Below are positions 41,570-52,159 of a stretch of DNA of 64,000 bases, in pieces. Under the pieces are notes generated by a model. That model saw only the letters and a list, made by a program, of their open reading frames with translations, was not told the origin of the DNA and made no database searches. The translations under genes were made by a program, and so were the position numbers. The DNA is from Symbiodinium kawagutii. Lineage: Eukaryota > Sar > Dinophyceae > Suessiales > Symbiodiniaceae. The stretch lies in assembly GCA_009767595.1 (NCBI GenBank), contig VSDK01011118.1:572695-636694 (forward strand), given 5' to 3'. How positions within the stretch are numbered: position 1 is the first letter of the stretch; each line of letters opens with the position of its first letter.

Positions 41570-42180
41570 GTAATTTGTAAGGCCAATCAAGGGGGGATGG
41601 TGATTATGTCATATCGGTTAGCTTTAACCCTTAATAAGTCCCCTGAGTGGTCACTAACCTCTGGATACGCCTTCCTAGTGGGTAGCTTCACCCCCTGAAT
41701 AAGCTAAACCTTGCTGGGGAGTGTATACACCAACCTAGGGGGTCTATTGCAACTAATCCAAATCACAATCACACTCACAAAGCCAACTAAAACCTCTCTG
41801 AATTGTGATCAACCAATAAAATGAGAACTGTTCAATCGCATTTTGAACAAACAACCGCATTAAAACACATCATGGGTCATCTCGATCGTTGATCAGCGTT
41901 CACTAATGACAAAAGTGCACCTTTGCATAACGTCATGGATAAACCAATGACTGGCGACATATCAACACCAAACATTCATCAACAGCCAATTGGCTCATGC
42001 AAAGCCATGGTTGTTCATGGCTCATGCCCATCCATTTGACAATGACCATCACTTTTATCAGCGCTTCATCATTTGTCGTTGTTGTCGTTGTTGTTCACCA
42101 GCTATGAACTAGTGTTTTTGATAGACCATGTAAGAGTGAAATATCAACCGTTGAGGTGTTCACCGCTTATTGATGTTAAC
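41570..42180. other. Spacer, no gene recognised
   Basis: AT-rich. Contains CTAACC...CCCCCTGA phrases and a (TTG/TCG) patch near 42075. Confidence 0.35.
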
Positions 42181-42189
42181 TCCTGTAAC

Positions 42190-42540
42190 CAACCATATCC
42201 ACACATAGTCAACCAATCATTCGGAATAAATCCACCACCGCTAATCCACCAACATCAATCAACCAGAATGACTCCACCACGATCAATCAATCTAATCAAC
42301 CATAATGACTCCACCACAACTATACATTCTAATCAACCAGAATGATTCAACCACCATGAGTTAATCTAATCAACCAGAATGACTCAACCACGATTAATCA
42401 ACCAGAATGATTCCACCATCATTAATCAACCAGAATGACTCCATCACCAACTACGCAACCAGAATGACTCCACCACCATTGATCAAGCAGAATGACTCCA
42501 CAATCATTCATCCACTACTATCAATCCTCAATCATCACAA
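42190..42540 (+). repeat. Degenerate AATCAACCAGAATGACTCCACC array
   Basis: About a dozen irregular units of 20-30 bases sharing ATCAACCAGAATGA and CTCCACCA, A/C-rich on plus, left of the exon at 42588. Confidence 0.92.
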
Positions 42541-42587
42541 TGTGATAGTCGCACATCTTGGGTATGACCTCTTCCTATCTAAACCGC

Positions 42588-42755
42588 GCGTATCCCTGGA
42601 TAGGTGAAGCAAGCGGACACACGCCGGGGGACCGGCTAACGCAGACCTTACGCGGAGACGTGCAAGTTACACGAATTTTCGGCCCCAGTTTGGAAGGGCA
42701 AGTGTATCGCGAGTTGTGTTTGTCATTGCAGCCGAGAAGTTCACAACAAATCTAG
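42588..42755 (+). CDS. Terminal exon candidate, unknown
   Basis: The plus frame AYPWIGEASGHTPGDRLTQT and LRGDVQVTRIFGPSLEGQVY runs to TAG at 42755. Good composition. The acceptor is unclear. Confidence 0.5.
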   Translation, partial: AYPWIGEASGHTPGDRLTQTLRGDVQVTRIFGPSLEGQVYRELCLSLQPRSSQQI

Positions 42756-42899
42756 CTACACAATAATGTTACACAGAGCTTACGCCTCGTGAGGCAAAAC
42801 ATATCACTTACGCACAGCCTACGCAAGACTTGCGCAATGCAGGGATTTACTCACTTTTAGCTTTTTTTCGGAGTTTCAGTGGTAGTTTGCCTGCAACAC

Positions 42900-43060
42900 A
42901 CGGAGGTTTCCCGCGCTCACATCGAACCTGAACCCCCAAGGCCGGTCATTCATCACCTGACCCCGAGGTCGGGCTCCCCGGCGCGCGGGGGTGATGCCCC
43001 ACCATCCGAAATGAAGCGGGGCACCTGCGGACATGGGGAACCCAGGGACGGATTGATGGT
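42900..43060. CDS. GC-rich coding-like island, strand uncertain
   Basis: Plus reads HIEPEPPRPVIHHLTPRSGS. Minus reads APLHFGWWGITPARRGARPR, ending CAG/GTGATG. The island is followed on plus by TGATGGTGATGAATGG sequence. Confidence 0.4.
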
Positions 43061-43069
43061 GATGAATGG

Positions 43070-43730
43070 GGAAGTAGTGGTGAATTGAAATGGCTAATGG
43101 TTCATTAGTGGCTAAGCCTTGGGCAAAAGGTGGTTTATATGTTTATACTGTACTTAAATGGTTGGTGAATTGCTAATTGTCGAACACACAATGGTACTTA
43201 TTATACAGTACTGGTTAATCGATGGCTATGGTATGGCTAATTCACGTTGAAGCCGTCGCTATAATCATAACTGAATGGTAAATTGCAAATGGAGGCGGTT
43301 ATAGGCAATGATACCGGACATAATATCGATTGTTCATGTTGAATTAGAGTGGTTGATTGATGACTAATCATTGGGAACATAGTTGTGAACTTACAGTAAC
43401 CTGACTATGAACATGGATTAATGGCCATCAAGAGTATGGTTGATCATCACTGATCAGTATCACTCCTCGATTCGCAGTGGTCTGAGTAATGGATGGCTTC
43501 GAGATTATACGGATCGTTGATACATGTCATCGCCCTGCAATACACTGCCGGCCGACCTATGAGAGGACATCGTGACATCATCATAATATATACCGGGAGT
43601 ACCAACAATAGATACTGGAAACTGCAGCATGAAGAAGCCGCAAGAATGTAATCATCATATTGCCTAGACGTATATTGTGAATAGCTCTGAAGATGGGATG
43701 TGTTGCTGATGAAGTCATAAGTTCTGAAGC
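43070..43730. other. G/T-rich spacer
   Basis: GGTTGGTGAATTG / ATGGCTAATGG-type sequence with no exon. Confidence 0.4.
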
Positions 43731-43735
43731 GCTCG

Positions 43736-44107
43736 TTAACTGGGAACAGCTCTCACCGATCCGTGCCTCCAGGGACAGCCTGCGGAATGATCCCCTGTCC
43801 TTCTTTCAACCCTCCCAGCTTGCCCCCGAAACCATGCACACATGTCCTGAAAACTAAGCAGCAGCTGACCCCAACGGTAGGGGTTGGATGAGCAAGTTCC
43901 TATTGGAATCGAGCTACCTGGTAGGGTCCAATATAAGCGCCTGCTGTGGGCTGTGCAAAGTGATGGTGCATGGAGCCTGGGCACAGCAGAACGGCGCAGC
44001 GCTGGGATGATGGGAGTATGACAGGGGGGTCCCCGGCCCCAACAATTCAACAATATGGCGGGAAAATGTGCAAAAATCCCTAAGAAAACACATAGACAAT
44101 AAACCAC
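43736..44107 (-). CDS. ORF, unknown protein
   Basis: 123-codon minus frame: TPIIPALRRSAVPRLHAPSL, then SIPIGTCSSNPYRWGQLLLS and MCAWFRGQAGRVERRTGDHS to a stop. Rich in Arg/Ser/Trp. No family recognised. Confidence 0.45.
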   Translation of the reverse strand: MVYCLCVFLGIFAHFPAILLNCWGRGPPCHTPIIPALRRSAVPRLHAPSLCTAHSRRLYWTLPGSSIPIGTCSSNPYRWGQLLLSFQDMCAWFRGQAGRVERRTGDHSAGCPWRHGSVRAVPS

Positions 44108-44322
44108 TCAAGTTGAACCGGCTCGAAACTTGTGGATATGCCATCGAATATGGTCAAATAAGGGGGATTATGAAAATAATATGGATCGCCCATTAATCTA
44201 AATGGGCTGAGCTTGCAAACTACCAGCCGTTCAGCTTCAGCTCAGCGGGAAAAACACATGTGACGCAACAAAAAATATGCCCAAGCATGTTGCGCAATCT
44301 GGGGGTGGAACAGCGTTAGCCC

Positions 44323-44399
44323 ATCATCACAATCATCATCCTCATCCTCCTCATCCTCCTCATCCTCATCCTCCTCCTCCTCCTCCTCCTCCTCCTCAT

Positions 44400-44462
<63 letters not shown>

Positions 44463-44466
44463 CATT
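44323..44466 (+). repeat. (ATC)n / (CTC)n tract
   Basis: CAT/CCT triplets: mixed at first, CTC-rich to about 44398, then pure ATC to 44460. Confidence 0.97.
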
Positions 44467-44479
44467 ACCATAAACAACC

Positions 44480-44615
44480 ACGTGGCCGTGATCATGCTCT
44501 TGATTCTCATCCGTCATCAACACCTGGCACCACTTCATCCCGCGACGCCACGAAAGCCATGGCACAGGCTGTGCTGGGGCAGCAATGGAGCTGCGCGACA
44601 GCACAGGTGGGGCCG
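44480..44615 (+). CDS. Exon candidate beside the ATC tract
   Basis: The plus frame TTSSRDATKAMAQAVLGQQW, then SCATAQ, ends at an ACAG/GTGGGG donor. Its start is unclear because of the repeat. Confidence 0.4.
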
Positions 44616-44750
44616 AAACTTGAGGAACTTGCCATGGACCATGGTTTTTCTAAGCGAAAACTAGGAAAACCATATCATAGGACTGTAGGAAAACCATAGG
44701 AAACCATATGCGAAGCTGATGTTTCTTGGTGACTGGATCAAGATTTCTGT

Positions 44751-45134
44751 TTGGGTGCTGCTAAACCAAGTGGTTTTCACGAAAAATGTGTAATATTCTC
44801 CATTTTGCGTGGGGGAACTGCATATCCAAATAGGGAAACCAGGACCATTTTGGAAGTTGTACTAAGCAAAGGGGTTTTGGTGACGACAAACGTGACGACG
44901 TTCCTTGGGAGTCATGTATTCTGTGACGAGAAGTTGGCACATCATGCCCTCCCATTTGGTTCGCACATGTTAGAACACTGCTGGCAGCTCCAAATCACTC
45001 CCCCTTCGAATACCATTGCGTGCCTCTGGCTCCAAACCCCTCCCGTCAGCTCCTATAAATATTCGGGAAATTCATCATGTCAGGTGACACAATCGGTGCC
45101 TTGCATTGCACACCTGGAAAACAATATGCCTTGA
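44751..45134 (+). CDS. ORF, uncertain
   Basis: 127 codons: GGTAYPNRETRTILEVVLSK, GSHVFCDEKLAHHALPFGSH, to TGA at 45134. Reasonable composition but AT-rich for this window's exons. Confidence 0.35.
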   Translation: MGAAKPSGFHEKCVIFSILRGGTAYPNRETRTILEVVLSKGVLVTTNVTTFLGSHVFCDEKLAHHALPFGSHMLEHCWQLQITPPSNTIACLWLQTPPVSSYKYSGNSSCQVTQSVPCIAHLENNMP

Positions 45135-45420
45135 CACGCATAGAGCCACCAAAAGATCTAATTGATAAATCTCATTATTTCAAGTAAGTGTGTCTGGGAA
45201 AAAAATGGAATATGTAAATTACACATGTGCACGCATGCTTCTGAATCTGAATGACAATGGATACTTACCGAACACAATGCTATGAACCAACAAGAAGCAA
45301 ACCACAAATATGGCCAACACAAATCACCAACCACATCTCAGCACCATGTTCCATACTTGCATAGTTCGATTCAGCAAGCGACAAAACATCACAGCCATGC
45401 ATTTCAAACCACAACAACCC

Positions 45421-45552
45421 ACGCTGCTGTCCACCTTGGATCGGCCGAGACCAAGCGGAACTGCTTCAGGATGGGCGACCGCGGGGCTGGCGAGGCTGGA
45501 GAACCTGTCAACACGTGCAGCCTTTCCTGTCTTTGACCATGATCAGCCGGTG
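45421..45552 (+). CDS. Exon candidate running up to the (TTG)n tract
   Basis: The plus frame TLLSTLDRPRPSGTASGWAT, then AGLARLENLSTRAAFPVFDH, reaches the repeat, where a GTGTTG donor is possible (CCG/GTGTTG). Confidence 0.5.
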
Positions 45553-45593
45553 TTGTTGTTGTTGTTGTTGTTGTCGTCGTTGTCGTTGTTGAG

Positions 45594-45642
<49 letters not shown>

Positions 45643-45706
45643 CGTCGTCGTTGTCGTTGTTGAGTTGTTGTTGTTGTTGTCGTTGTTGAGTTGTTGTTGT
45701 TGTTGT

Positions 45707-45739
<33 letters not shown>

Positions 45740-45749
45740 CGTTGTTGAG

Positions 45750-45786
<37 letters not shown>

Positions 45787-45794
45787 CGTTGTTG

Positions 45795-45840
<46 letters not shown>

Positions 45841-45842
45841 GC

Positions 45843-45885
<43 letters not shown>

Positions 45886-45888
45886 GAG

Positions 45889-45923
<35 letters not shown>

Positions 45924-46109
45924 GNNNNNNNNNNNNNNNNNNNNNNNNNNNNNNNNNNNNNNNNNNNNNNNNNNNNNNNNNNNNNNNNNNNNNNNNNNNN
46001 NNNNNNNNNNNNNNNNNNNNNNNNNNNNNNNNNNNNNNNNNNNNNNNNNNNNNNNNNNNNNNNNNNNNNNTGTTGTTGTTGGTGTTGTTGTTGTTGTTGT
46101 TGTTGTTGC

Positions 46110-46152
<43 letters not shown>

Positions 46153-46181
46153 GAGTTGTTGTTGTTGTTGTTGTTGTTGAG

Positions 46182-46240
<59 letters not shown>

Positions 46241-46267
46241 ATTGTTGTTGTTGTTGTTGTTGTTGTT
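45553..46267 (+). repeat. Long (TTG)n tract with TTGAG and TCG interruptions, gapped
   Basis: Over 700 bases of TTG triplets with periodic GTTGAG and GTCGTT interruptions. The segments around 45590-45780 look like duplicated 70-80 base blocks. True length is unknown because of the assembly gap. Confidence 0.97.
45925..46070. other. Assembly gap (146 N)
   Basis: A run of N inside the TTG tract. ORFs across it are artefacts. Confidence 1.
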
Positions 46268-46567
46268 TTCGCCAGCGCTGCCAAAGGGGCCCTATGCCGC
46301 GTCCACGATCGAGAGATTTTTTGGGCAAGGGCATCCAATCAAAATTAAGCATTGCTAATCATGAGCCAGGTGTGATCGTATAAAACTGAGAGACCATAAG
46401 AAGCCTCACTATAAGCCTCAAAAGAAGCATCATTAGCAGGGTCAAAGTAAAATACTACCAGAAATAGGTTGAAATCATCATTCAAACCATCACAGAAAAA
46501 ACATATAGGTTTGTCTATCATTTTTTTGCCAGGGCTTCCAACTGAGAGCATCATATACTGCTTTAAA

Positions 46568-46705
46568 TCAATGGCAGCGATGTCTGCCCTGATGGCTCAT
46601 CATCATCACTGGTGCACCGCAGCTCAGCGGCCTGAGGTCATCCTTGGCACCTGAACGGCGGAGCGGTGAACAGCTCAGCGGTGCTTTGCCCATGAGTTCC
46701 AACAT
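46568..46705 (-). CDS. Small ORF abutting family D copy 3
   Basis: The minus ATG lies within the element's target duplication. It reads MLELMGKAPLSCSPLRRSGA, then KDDLRPLSCGAP, to TGA after 45 codons. It may be an exon whose upstream part is across the element. Confidence 0.4.
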   Translation of the reverse strand: MLELMGKAPLSCSPLRRSGAKDDLRPLSCGAPVMMMSHQGRHRCH

Positions 46706-46921
46706 GGTGGTTTCTCAAGTTGGAGGGGGTCCCTCAATTTTTTTCCTTGCTTTGAACCGTTTGTGGGAATAAACCAACCCTTTTTGCAATGTTTAAAAGT
46801 TATTTTAAGGAACAACCCCCCAAGCTATGATCCTTTGCAAGCCATTTCATGAACCATCATCCTTCTTTAAATCATTTTAAGCCGACCATCTTTGGAGGCA
46901 CCCCCATTTTCAGAAACAACC
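46706..46921. mobile_element. Family D element, copy 3 (long)
   Basis: 216 bp, GGTGGTTTCTCAAGTTGG to CACCCCCATTTTCAGAAACAACC, with a perfect ACAT duplication at 46702-46705 and 46922-46925. About twice the usual length. Confidence 0.85.
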
Positions 46922-47144
46922 ACATGAAAAAAACACAGTTGGAAGTCACCTAAGTGTGTCTGGTTGGTGGAAGAAACAAAAATCTACTCTTCTGAAAGGC
47001 ATAGCGAAGGCAACAAAAGTCAGGGTGTTGCTTTGATCATGCCACACTAGCGAACATATTATGGACCGATCAAAATTTTCAAGCCGTGCACCCAAGGCGT
47101 CTACCCGACAATCATCAGCAACTGTCTACAGTCAAAAGCTGCAT

Positions 47145-47278
47145 GTGGATTGTGGTTAAACCATCCCGTTATGAAAAATCTATGAAACATGCTTATCAAC
47201 CAGCCAACCTATGGAACAAACAAGTCAACCAACCATTTATGAAAATGACATGGGGCAAACCGCATGAACCAACTAATG
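47145..47278. mobile_element. Family A-like degenerate element
   Basis: GTGGTTAAACCATCCCGTTATG and AGTCAACCAACCATTTATGAA match the family A core, but the ends are decayed. Confidence 0.45.
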
Positions 47279-47499
47279 TTTTTTCATAGGGGTTCTAAAT
47301 TTGCTAGGCATTAATTCCTGAATTCATTTGCTAGGCGTGCAAGCTGCCGACCGCTTCTAACAATCAAAAAATGCTTCAAATTTCATGGTCAACCGCTTTC
47401 TTGGACCATTTTTTTTCATAGCTGGTGCTGTGGCTGGTGGTCAACCCAAGGTCAGCCATGTCAACCCGAGGCGTTTGAACATAACAACCCGCTTGAAGC

Positions 47500-47644
47500 C
47501 ACCAGCCGCAGCACCTGCCTGCGGCGTGGCCGCCGTGGAGGCCGTGCCCCTTGCCGTGGCAGTGCGCAGTTGCTGCAGGGCGCGCTGAGTGTGGAGCACC
47601 AGCTGGCTGTGGCTCAGCGGCGCCTGATTGAGGCGTTCGACGAG
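47500..47644 (+). CDS. Internal exon, helix-rich, joins 48437-48553
   Basis: The plus frame contains SAQLLQGALSVEHQLAVAQR and RLIEAFDE, ending at a consensus GAG/GTGAGT donor in phase 0. The acceptor may be GTGGCAG or further upstream in the very GC-rich start. The phase matches the next exon. Confidence 0.6.
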
Positions 47645-48436
47645 GTGAGTTAAAAATGGTGATGTTGATGGTGATGTTGATGGTTTTTTTGATGGTTTAT
47701 TGATGGTTGATGTGTCTTGATGTTTGATGAGTTTGATGTTGGATGCTGGATGTTTGATGATGATGGTATGCAAAAAATGGTTTCTTGATGACCGACGGCT
47801 GTTGGTTTGCGGTAGATCAAAAGGACAGTGGGCACCACTCATTGGTATGATCCGTTCATAGTGGTGGCTGGTAGCAGTTTTTGGACAATGCGTGTAAGGA
47901 AGGAATAGGGAAGATATCATAATGGCGAGTGATGATTGGACTACCATTAAGGCTGGCAACAAGTGGCGTGACCAGGCCACTCGCCGCTAAGTACAGAGAG
48001 CTGAAACGTGAGCCATCCTCGCTGCCAAAGTCTAAGACTGTATGAATGCAAACGCACCAAGACATATCTATCTACAAAATATGTTGAACATGTTTGTACG
48101 ACTCTATATATATATATATATCTAGATATGTGCGTGTGTGTGTTGTACAGGTATGTAACCGGTATGTAAGTATTCATAAACATGAATGATCACGGTAAAA
48201 TACATTTTCATCTGACCCCACCACCAATTGCATACCTGGTAATTTCTTGCAATGACAATTAACCTCTTCACAATTATTGTACGACAAACATTTGGCTAGA
48301 ATCGGCTAGAACCCTTCTGGTAACTCCTGAGCTCTGCCTTTCAAAGCCATTTCAAGGCCTGTAGAAGTGGCTTCAACAAGTGCCAAAGAGGATCTCTGAG
48401 TGATCTTCTCATTACTGTCATCTCCCTACTCACCAG

Positions 48437-48553
48437 CTGAGATATGTGGCCAAGTTGGATGCAGCTGGCAACCGGCAAGCTGAGCGACAAGCGATTTTCG
48501 CCGAGAGTTTGGGAACACGGCCACGTGGTTCCACTAAAAAAAGAACCAACTGA
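48437..48553 (+). CDS. Terminal exon, helix-rich basic C terminus
   Basis: Acceptor with pyrimidine tract (CATCTCCCTACTCACCAG). Phase 0 frame LRYVAKLDAAGNRQAERQAI, then FAESLGTRPRGSTKKRTN and TGA. With 47500-47644 it forms a Leu/Ala/Gln/Arg-rich helical tail ending in basic residues. The 792-base intron starts G/T-rich and ends A/C-rich. Family unknown. Confidence 0.65.
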   Translation: MRYVAKLDAAGNRQAERQAIFAESLGTRPRGSTKKRTN

Positions 48554-48800
48554 GAATGGTCAAATGACCCGTGGCTATGTTCTCAAATATGGGAATCATG
48601 GTCCCATCCATGACCAAATTAACTACAGTACTGTTCTTTGATTCTTGGTCGCTGTGCGACAGCTTGCCGCCGTCTGACTCAACCATGCTTCACATTTCTT
48701 TTACCATGAAAACATGTACACCAATCATCATTGACAAGCGCACAATCATCAACCACCACATCAGCCATGAATGTCATGATCATCAACCAATACTTTCTCT

Positions 48801-48906
48801 GGTTGGTGGTTTCAACCCCTTAATGAAACATATGCTTGACAACCAACCATTTGGTCAGTATTTACATTTCGGAAAACAAGCGAAATTGTGAATCAAACCA
48901 TCAACC
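48801..48906. mobile_element. Family A element
   Basis: GGTTGGTGGTTTCAACCCC to ATCAAACCATCAACC, followed by AG. The core GACAACCAACCATTTGG is shared with other copies. Confidence 0.8.
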
Positions 48907-49132
48907 AGTAGCTGCTTAACCATTATTGCTGCTTATCTCCTGGTATGAACCACTATGATTAACTATTATTAGCCATTTTGGCTTATGATTTTTGGTTGCC
49001 TCCTACTATTAACCACATTTAACTAGAATCATCAATTAAAACCTGGTTAAACCTGGTTCTCTCTCTGTTGTCTCCTATTGTGAACCACTACTAGAACCGT
49101 TATCTCCCATGATGAACCGCGATCATCCCCAG

Positions 49133-49338
49133 GTGAAGCACGCAACGAACCCGTTGCGGATTCTCAGGGTCGGGGTCGGAGCCACCTCTATGTTGCTGTT
49201 CGCCAGGTGGAGTACATCCCAACCTGGGGACTTCCCCAGCGTAACGGCCCCGTTACGGATGCGTGGGATTGTTGCGAGGATGAAGGTGGTTGTTCAAGTT
49301 GGTTCCAGATGATCCAGTGGTTGGCAATAGGTGGTACG
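49133..49338 (+). CDS. Internal exon, unknown protein
   Basis: Acceptor ATCATCCCCAG, donor ACG/GTAAGAG, phase 2 in and 0 out. Reads EARNEPVADSQGRGRSHLYV, then VRQVEYIPTWGLPQRNGPVT and DAWDCCEDEGGCSSWFQMIQ. Cys/Trp/Asp-rich with an EDE patch. Looks like a folded-domain piece, family unknown. Confidence 0.65.
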
Positions 49339-49829
49339 GTAAGAGTTAATCATGCAATAATGGGGGTCAAGCATGATCCATCATATCCAATGTTTCAACC
49401 CAAAAAACGATATTGGATACCCTGGATTTTTGTGGATCATCGAGGAGTACCAACAACGAGGTTTCATCAAAAAACCCTGTGGATCATGGATGGTTCACCA
49501 TTTGTTCTGCAGGGAGATTTGCTCTGTATTTGCTCCATGGTCAACACCACAACGATGTGGATTGGGGCAGTTCCACATCAATCTAAATAAAAGCAGCCAA
49601 AAACCTGTGACCCCGTATAGAACGTGATGTCACTCGGGCACAATGGATGACCAAGTATGACTATCCGAAAAGAACCCCATCTTCCTGACATGGTCCAAGC
49701 ATATCAAAGACTGCCATGTTGAACCAAATGCACTTGATGAATCACATCATAAAAGTGTATCCTCAGCTTGGTGGAATACCCCAAGTTTGGAGCAAAAATG
49801 ACGAGTCAGGACTGGGGCTGCAAAATCTG

Positions 49830-50107
49830 CTGCCACTCAAGCAATGGTTGCTGATCTTCCACTGGTAGCAGGGGTTCCTCAGGGGCTACTAGCTGTGAAG
49901 ACCAGGAACTCACATTCACAACTGTTGGTTCACCCCATAACCACAAAATCATTCAGCAGGGGGGCGCTGCACCCGAACACCTATCCTCTTCAGAAGACCG
50001 TGGGAATTCGAAGTTGCCAACCCCAAGTGATCCAGTGCCATGCTGTGACCTGCCGTGTGTTGATTGACCTGCGCTCCAGGGATCTGCTCGGGGAATCTCA
50101 CTCCTAG
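49830..50107 (+). CDS. Terminal exon candidate, unknown
   Basis: The plus frame VADLPLVAGVPQGLLAVKTR, then VTCRVLIDLRSRDLLGESHS, to TAG. It could continue the gene containing the exon at 49133. Confidence 0.4.
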
Positions 50108-50460
50108 CTGGTGGGAGTGATAACACTTGGTGCTAGCAACCTGGTTGCTGGGACTAACCCATTCTCGCCTGGTTGGTGGGAGTCTTCGTCGATTAGAAGC
50201 CGTCATCCCCAGGTACAGTTGAGAAAAAAAATACTATCATGATTTAGAAAGTAAATGGACAATATTCAACAAAGTGTATTTATAAGCCATCTTATTCGCC
50301 ATCTTGAAATCACCGTCACCGGCTATCGCCTTCTCCCCGCATCCATCCCCAGCCACCACGTCTGCAAATGCAGTCCAGGCACAAAGCCTCGGAGATACCA
50401 GCTGTGACGTTGGTGGGTTAACGGTTAACTAGATCTACCGGGCTGTTTCATGATTAAATC

Positions 50461-50700
50461 ATGTTAGATCTAGCGGACTTAGTCTCCAGATCTTTCATGC
50501 TCAAGTTCAACACTTGCAAAACTGTGGCGAAGATCCGTGAGTTTCTAATCAACTGTATGAGTTGGTTCCCGTTGAGTTCTTGGTTACGGCTGGGTTTCAG
50601 CCGTATCCTTGCTGGTGGTCATGGTTCTCTCCAAAGTTCAGGCCACAAAATTAAGAACAGCCACAGGTTGCATTCATTTTCGGTCATTGATCGGCTCTGA
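50461..50700 (+). CDS. ORF, uncertain
   Basis: 79 codons: SFMLKFNTCKTVAKIREFLI, SSWLRLGFSRILAGGHGSLQ, to TGA. Moderate protein-likeness and no splice evidence. Confidence 0.3.
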   Translation: MLDLADLVSRSFMLKFNTCKTVAKIREFLINCMSWFPLSSWLRLGFSRILAGGHGSLQSSGHKIKNSHRLHSFSVIDRL

Positions 50701-50709
50701 AGTTGAGCT

Positions 50710-51415
50710 CAGATTGGTGAAATCGATTGAAATTGTGTATATTCATCAATGGGGCGACAAAAAAGGAAGCAATGAGGAGGCATTTAACAATACCCAAGGG
50801 GTATAGCCTTGGGTATGCGAGCCTTGGGACCCGCTGACCTTGGATTCAATTGAGCGGCTGATGTAACTCTTCGTTTTCCTCCCTCGCTTTGGCCACGGCA
50901 TCCTCCAAGGTTTGCTGCGATGTCAGGGAGGACTCACCTTTGCACCGGGGGGTGGCTCTGGTCAGGGTGTTTGATCTGATTAAGGTCTTTGAGCTGATTA
51001 TTTACCAAGCGTTCTCTGCCAAATTAATCTGGAGTTGGAAACCCAACCCTGTCTAGATGGTTTCCCTCCACGCAAACCATTGCGTTTCAAAGCTTTTGGA
51101 TTAGTTTACACAGGGTCACCGGTCGTTGACCAACTCAACCCATGACTCAGCTGTGATTTGGCAAAATTGCAAACGGTGATAAACCATGGAGAAAAGGTTC
51201 AACATAGTTCAACCCAACTGTGCCAAACCAACAATGTTCAAACGTACAAGTCAACAGTTCAACATGGTACCAAACATGGCTGAGCCACAAGTCATTTTGA
51301 GCATTTGTTATGCCTTAAGATTTTCGGAGCAAAAGGGTTCACGGTGAAGCCGCAACCATTTTCGGAAAGGGTAAGTGGAGAATCCCATGGGAAAAACAAG
51401 GAAGTCTTGAATGTC
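50710..51415. other. Spacer or downstream intron, no clear exon
   Basis: Mixed composition. The minus-strand gene at 51421-52117 may continue here, but no good exon was found. Confidence 0.35.
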
Positions 51416-51420
51416 CTTAC

Positions 51421-51503
51421 TTTGTGATGCAGTAAGCCGAAGGCATACAGCTTTGTTGCATACCCAATCCGAAGAAACCAGAATACCAGTGGACAACATT
51501 TGG
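51421..51503 (-). CDS. Exon C of the minus-strand gene
   Basis: Follows the acceptor GAGAAGCAG that lies inside the end of a family D element. It reads in phase 0 PNVVHWYSGFFGLGMQQSCM, then PSAYCIT, to an AAA/GTAAGG donor. Two other frames are also open over this stretch, so frame choice rests on phase continuity with exon B. Confidence 0.5.
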
Positions 51504-51608
51504 CTGCTTCTCAAAAAAGGGGTACCCTAAATCATCCAATAGCCATCATTGATAATAATAAACCAGCAGTTTCTGGGGCCATGGTACCCCTATTTTTAAG
51601 AAACCACC
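51502..51608. mobile_element. Family D element, copy 4
   Basis: GGCTGCTTCTCAAAAAAGGGG to CCCCTATTTTTAAGAAACCACC, 107 bp, with a perfect ATTT duplication at 51498-51501 and 51609-51612. Makes up most of the 130-base intron 51504-51633 of the minus-strand gene. Confidence 0.93.
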
Positions 51609-51633
51609 ATTTCAACCTTGAATTGTCAAAAAC

Positions 51634-51766
51634 CTGAAAGGCTGGCCATGGCCAAGCGCTGTGGGGCAACAGCTCCTGGTGGTAGCGGTGATAGATCCTC
51701 ATGGGCGAGCAATGGGCGAGGTACAGTTCAGCCGTGGCATAGGTTGAGCCAGTCCCTTGGTTGCCA
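51634..51766 (-). CDS. Exon B of the minus-strand gene
   Basis: Acceptor GGCTTACCAG, donor TTTCAG/GTTTTTG, phase 2 in and 0 out. It reads GNQGTGSTYATAELYLAHCS, then PMRIYHRYHQELLPHSAWPW. The joined protein stays open through both introns. Family unknown. Confidence 0.6.
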
Positions 51767-51892
51767 CTGGTAAGCCTCAACGACCATAGTTGTTACATCA
51801 ATCACCAGCCGGTGATCAATAACCACATGGTGACTGATCACGCAGCCTGTCACAGGCAACCAAGCAGTTTGTTGGCTATGTCTGGGCTTTAC
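51767..51892 (-). mobile_element. Family F: 126-bp intron with its own inverted ends
   Basis: On minus the intron runs GTAAAGCC to GGCTTACCAG. With flanking bases the ends form an inverted repeat ACTGGTAAAGCC / GGCTTACCAGT. The inverted repeat therefore contains both splice sites. Only one copy is in the window (a CTGGTAAAGCC at 17154 may be a partial one). Confidence 0.6.
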
Positions 51893-52117
51893 CAGTTCTG
51901 GTCACTGCCTGTGGCGACAGCGCCGTGGCCTCCAAGAATGGCGTACAAGCCTTGACCCATGGCAGCTCCAAAGATGGTAACCAGTCCCAAGCATGACCCC
52001 AGGGGCTGGTTGGCCCCTTGCCACGTTTCACCATCGTTGCCACGTGGTCGCGTCGCCTTCAGGCACAGATGCCATGCTCATGCGGTCCAAGCGTAGCGTT
52101 GAAGCGCCGATGGCATC
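51893..52117 (-). CDS. Exon A of the minus-strand gene
   Basis: The minus frame reads RGNDGETWQGANQPLGSCLG, LVTIFGAAMGQGLYAILGGH and GAVATGSDQN, ending AACTG/GTAAAG. The Gly-rich hydrophobic middle resembles a membrane helix. The upstream boundary is uncertain. One acceptor is TTATCAG at 52118, but the frame next to it differs. Confidence 0.55.
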
Positions 52118-52159
52118 CTGATAAGGCCAAGGGTTGCTGGGTGTGCTACCATAGCGCAA

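Noticed and set aside
45508..46383. Very long ORFs of about 230-276 codons across 45.5-46.4 kb
   Set aside because: They consist of homopolymeric residues from TTG repeats and cross the N gap.
48968..48990. Possible relict dinoflagellate spliced leader (TAGCCATTTTGGCT)
   Set aside because: It matches 14 bases of the known leader, but the flanks diverge at once (TATG instead of CAAG). AGCCATT-type motifs are abundant in this simple-sequence background, and no coding frame follows closely.
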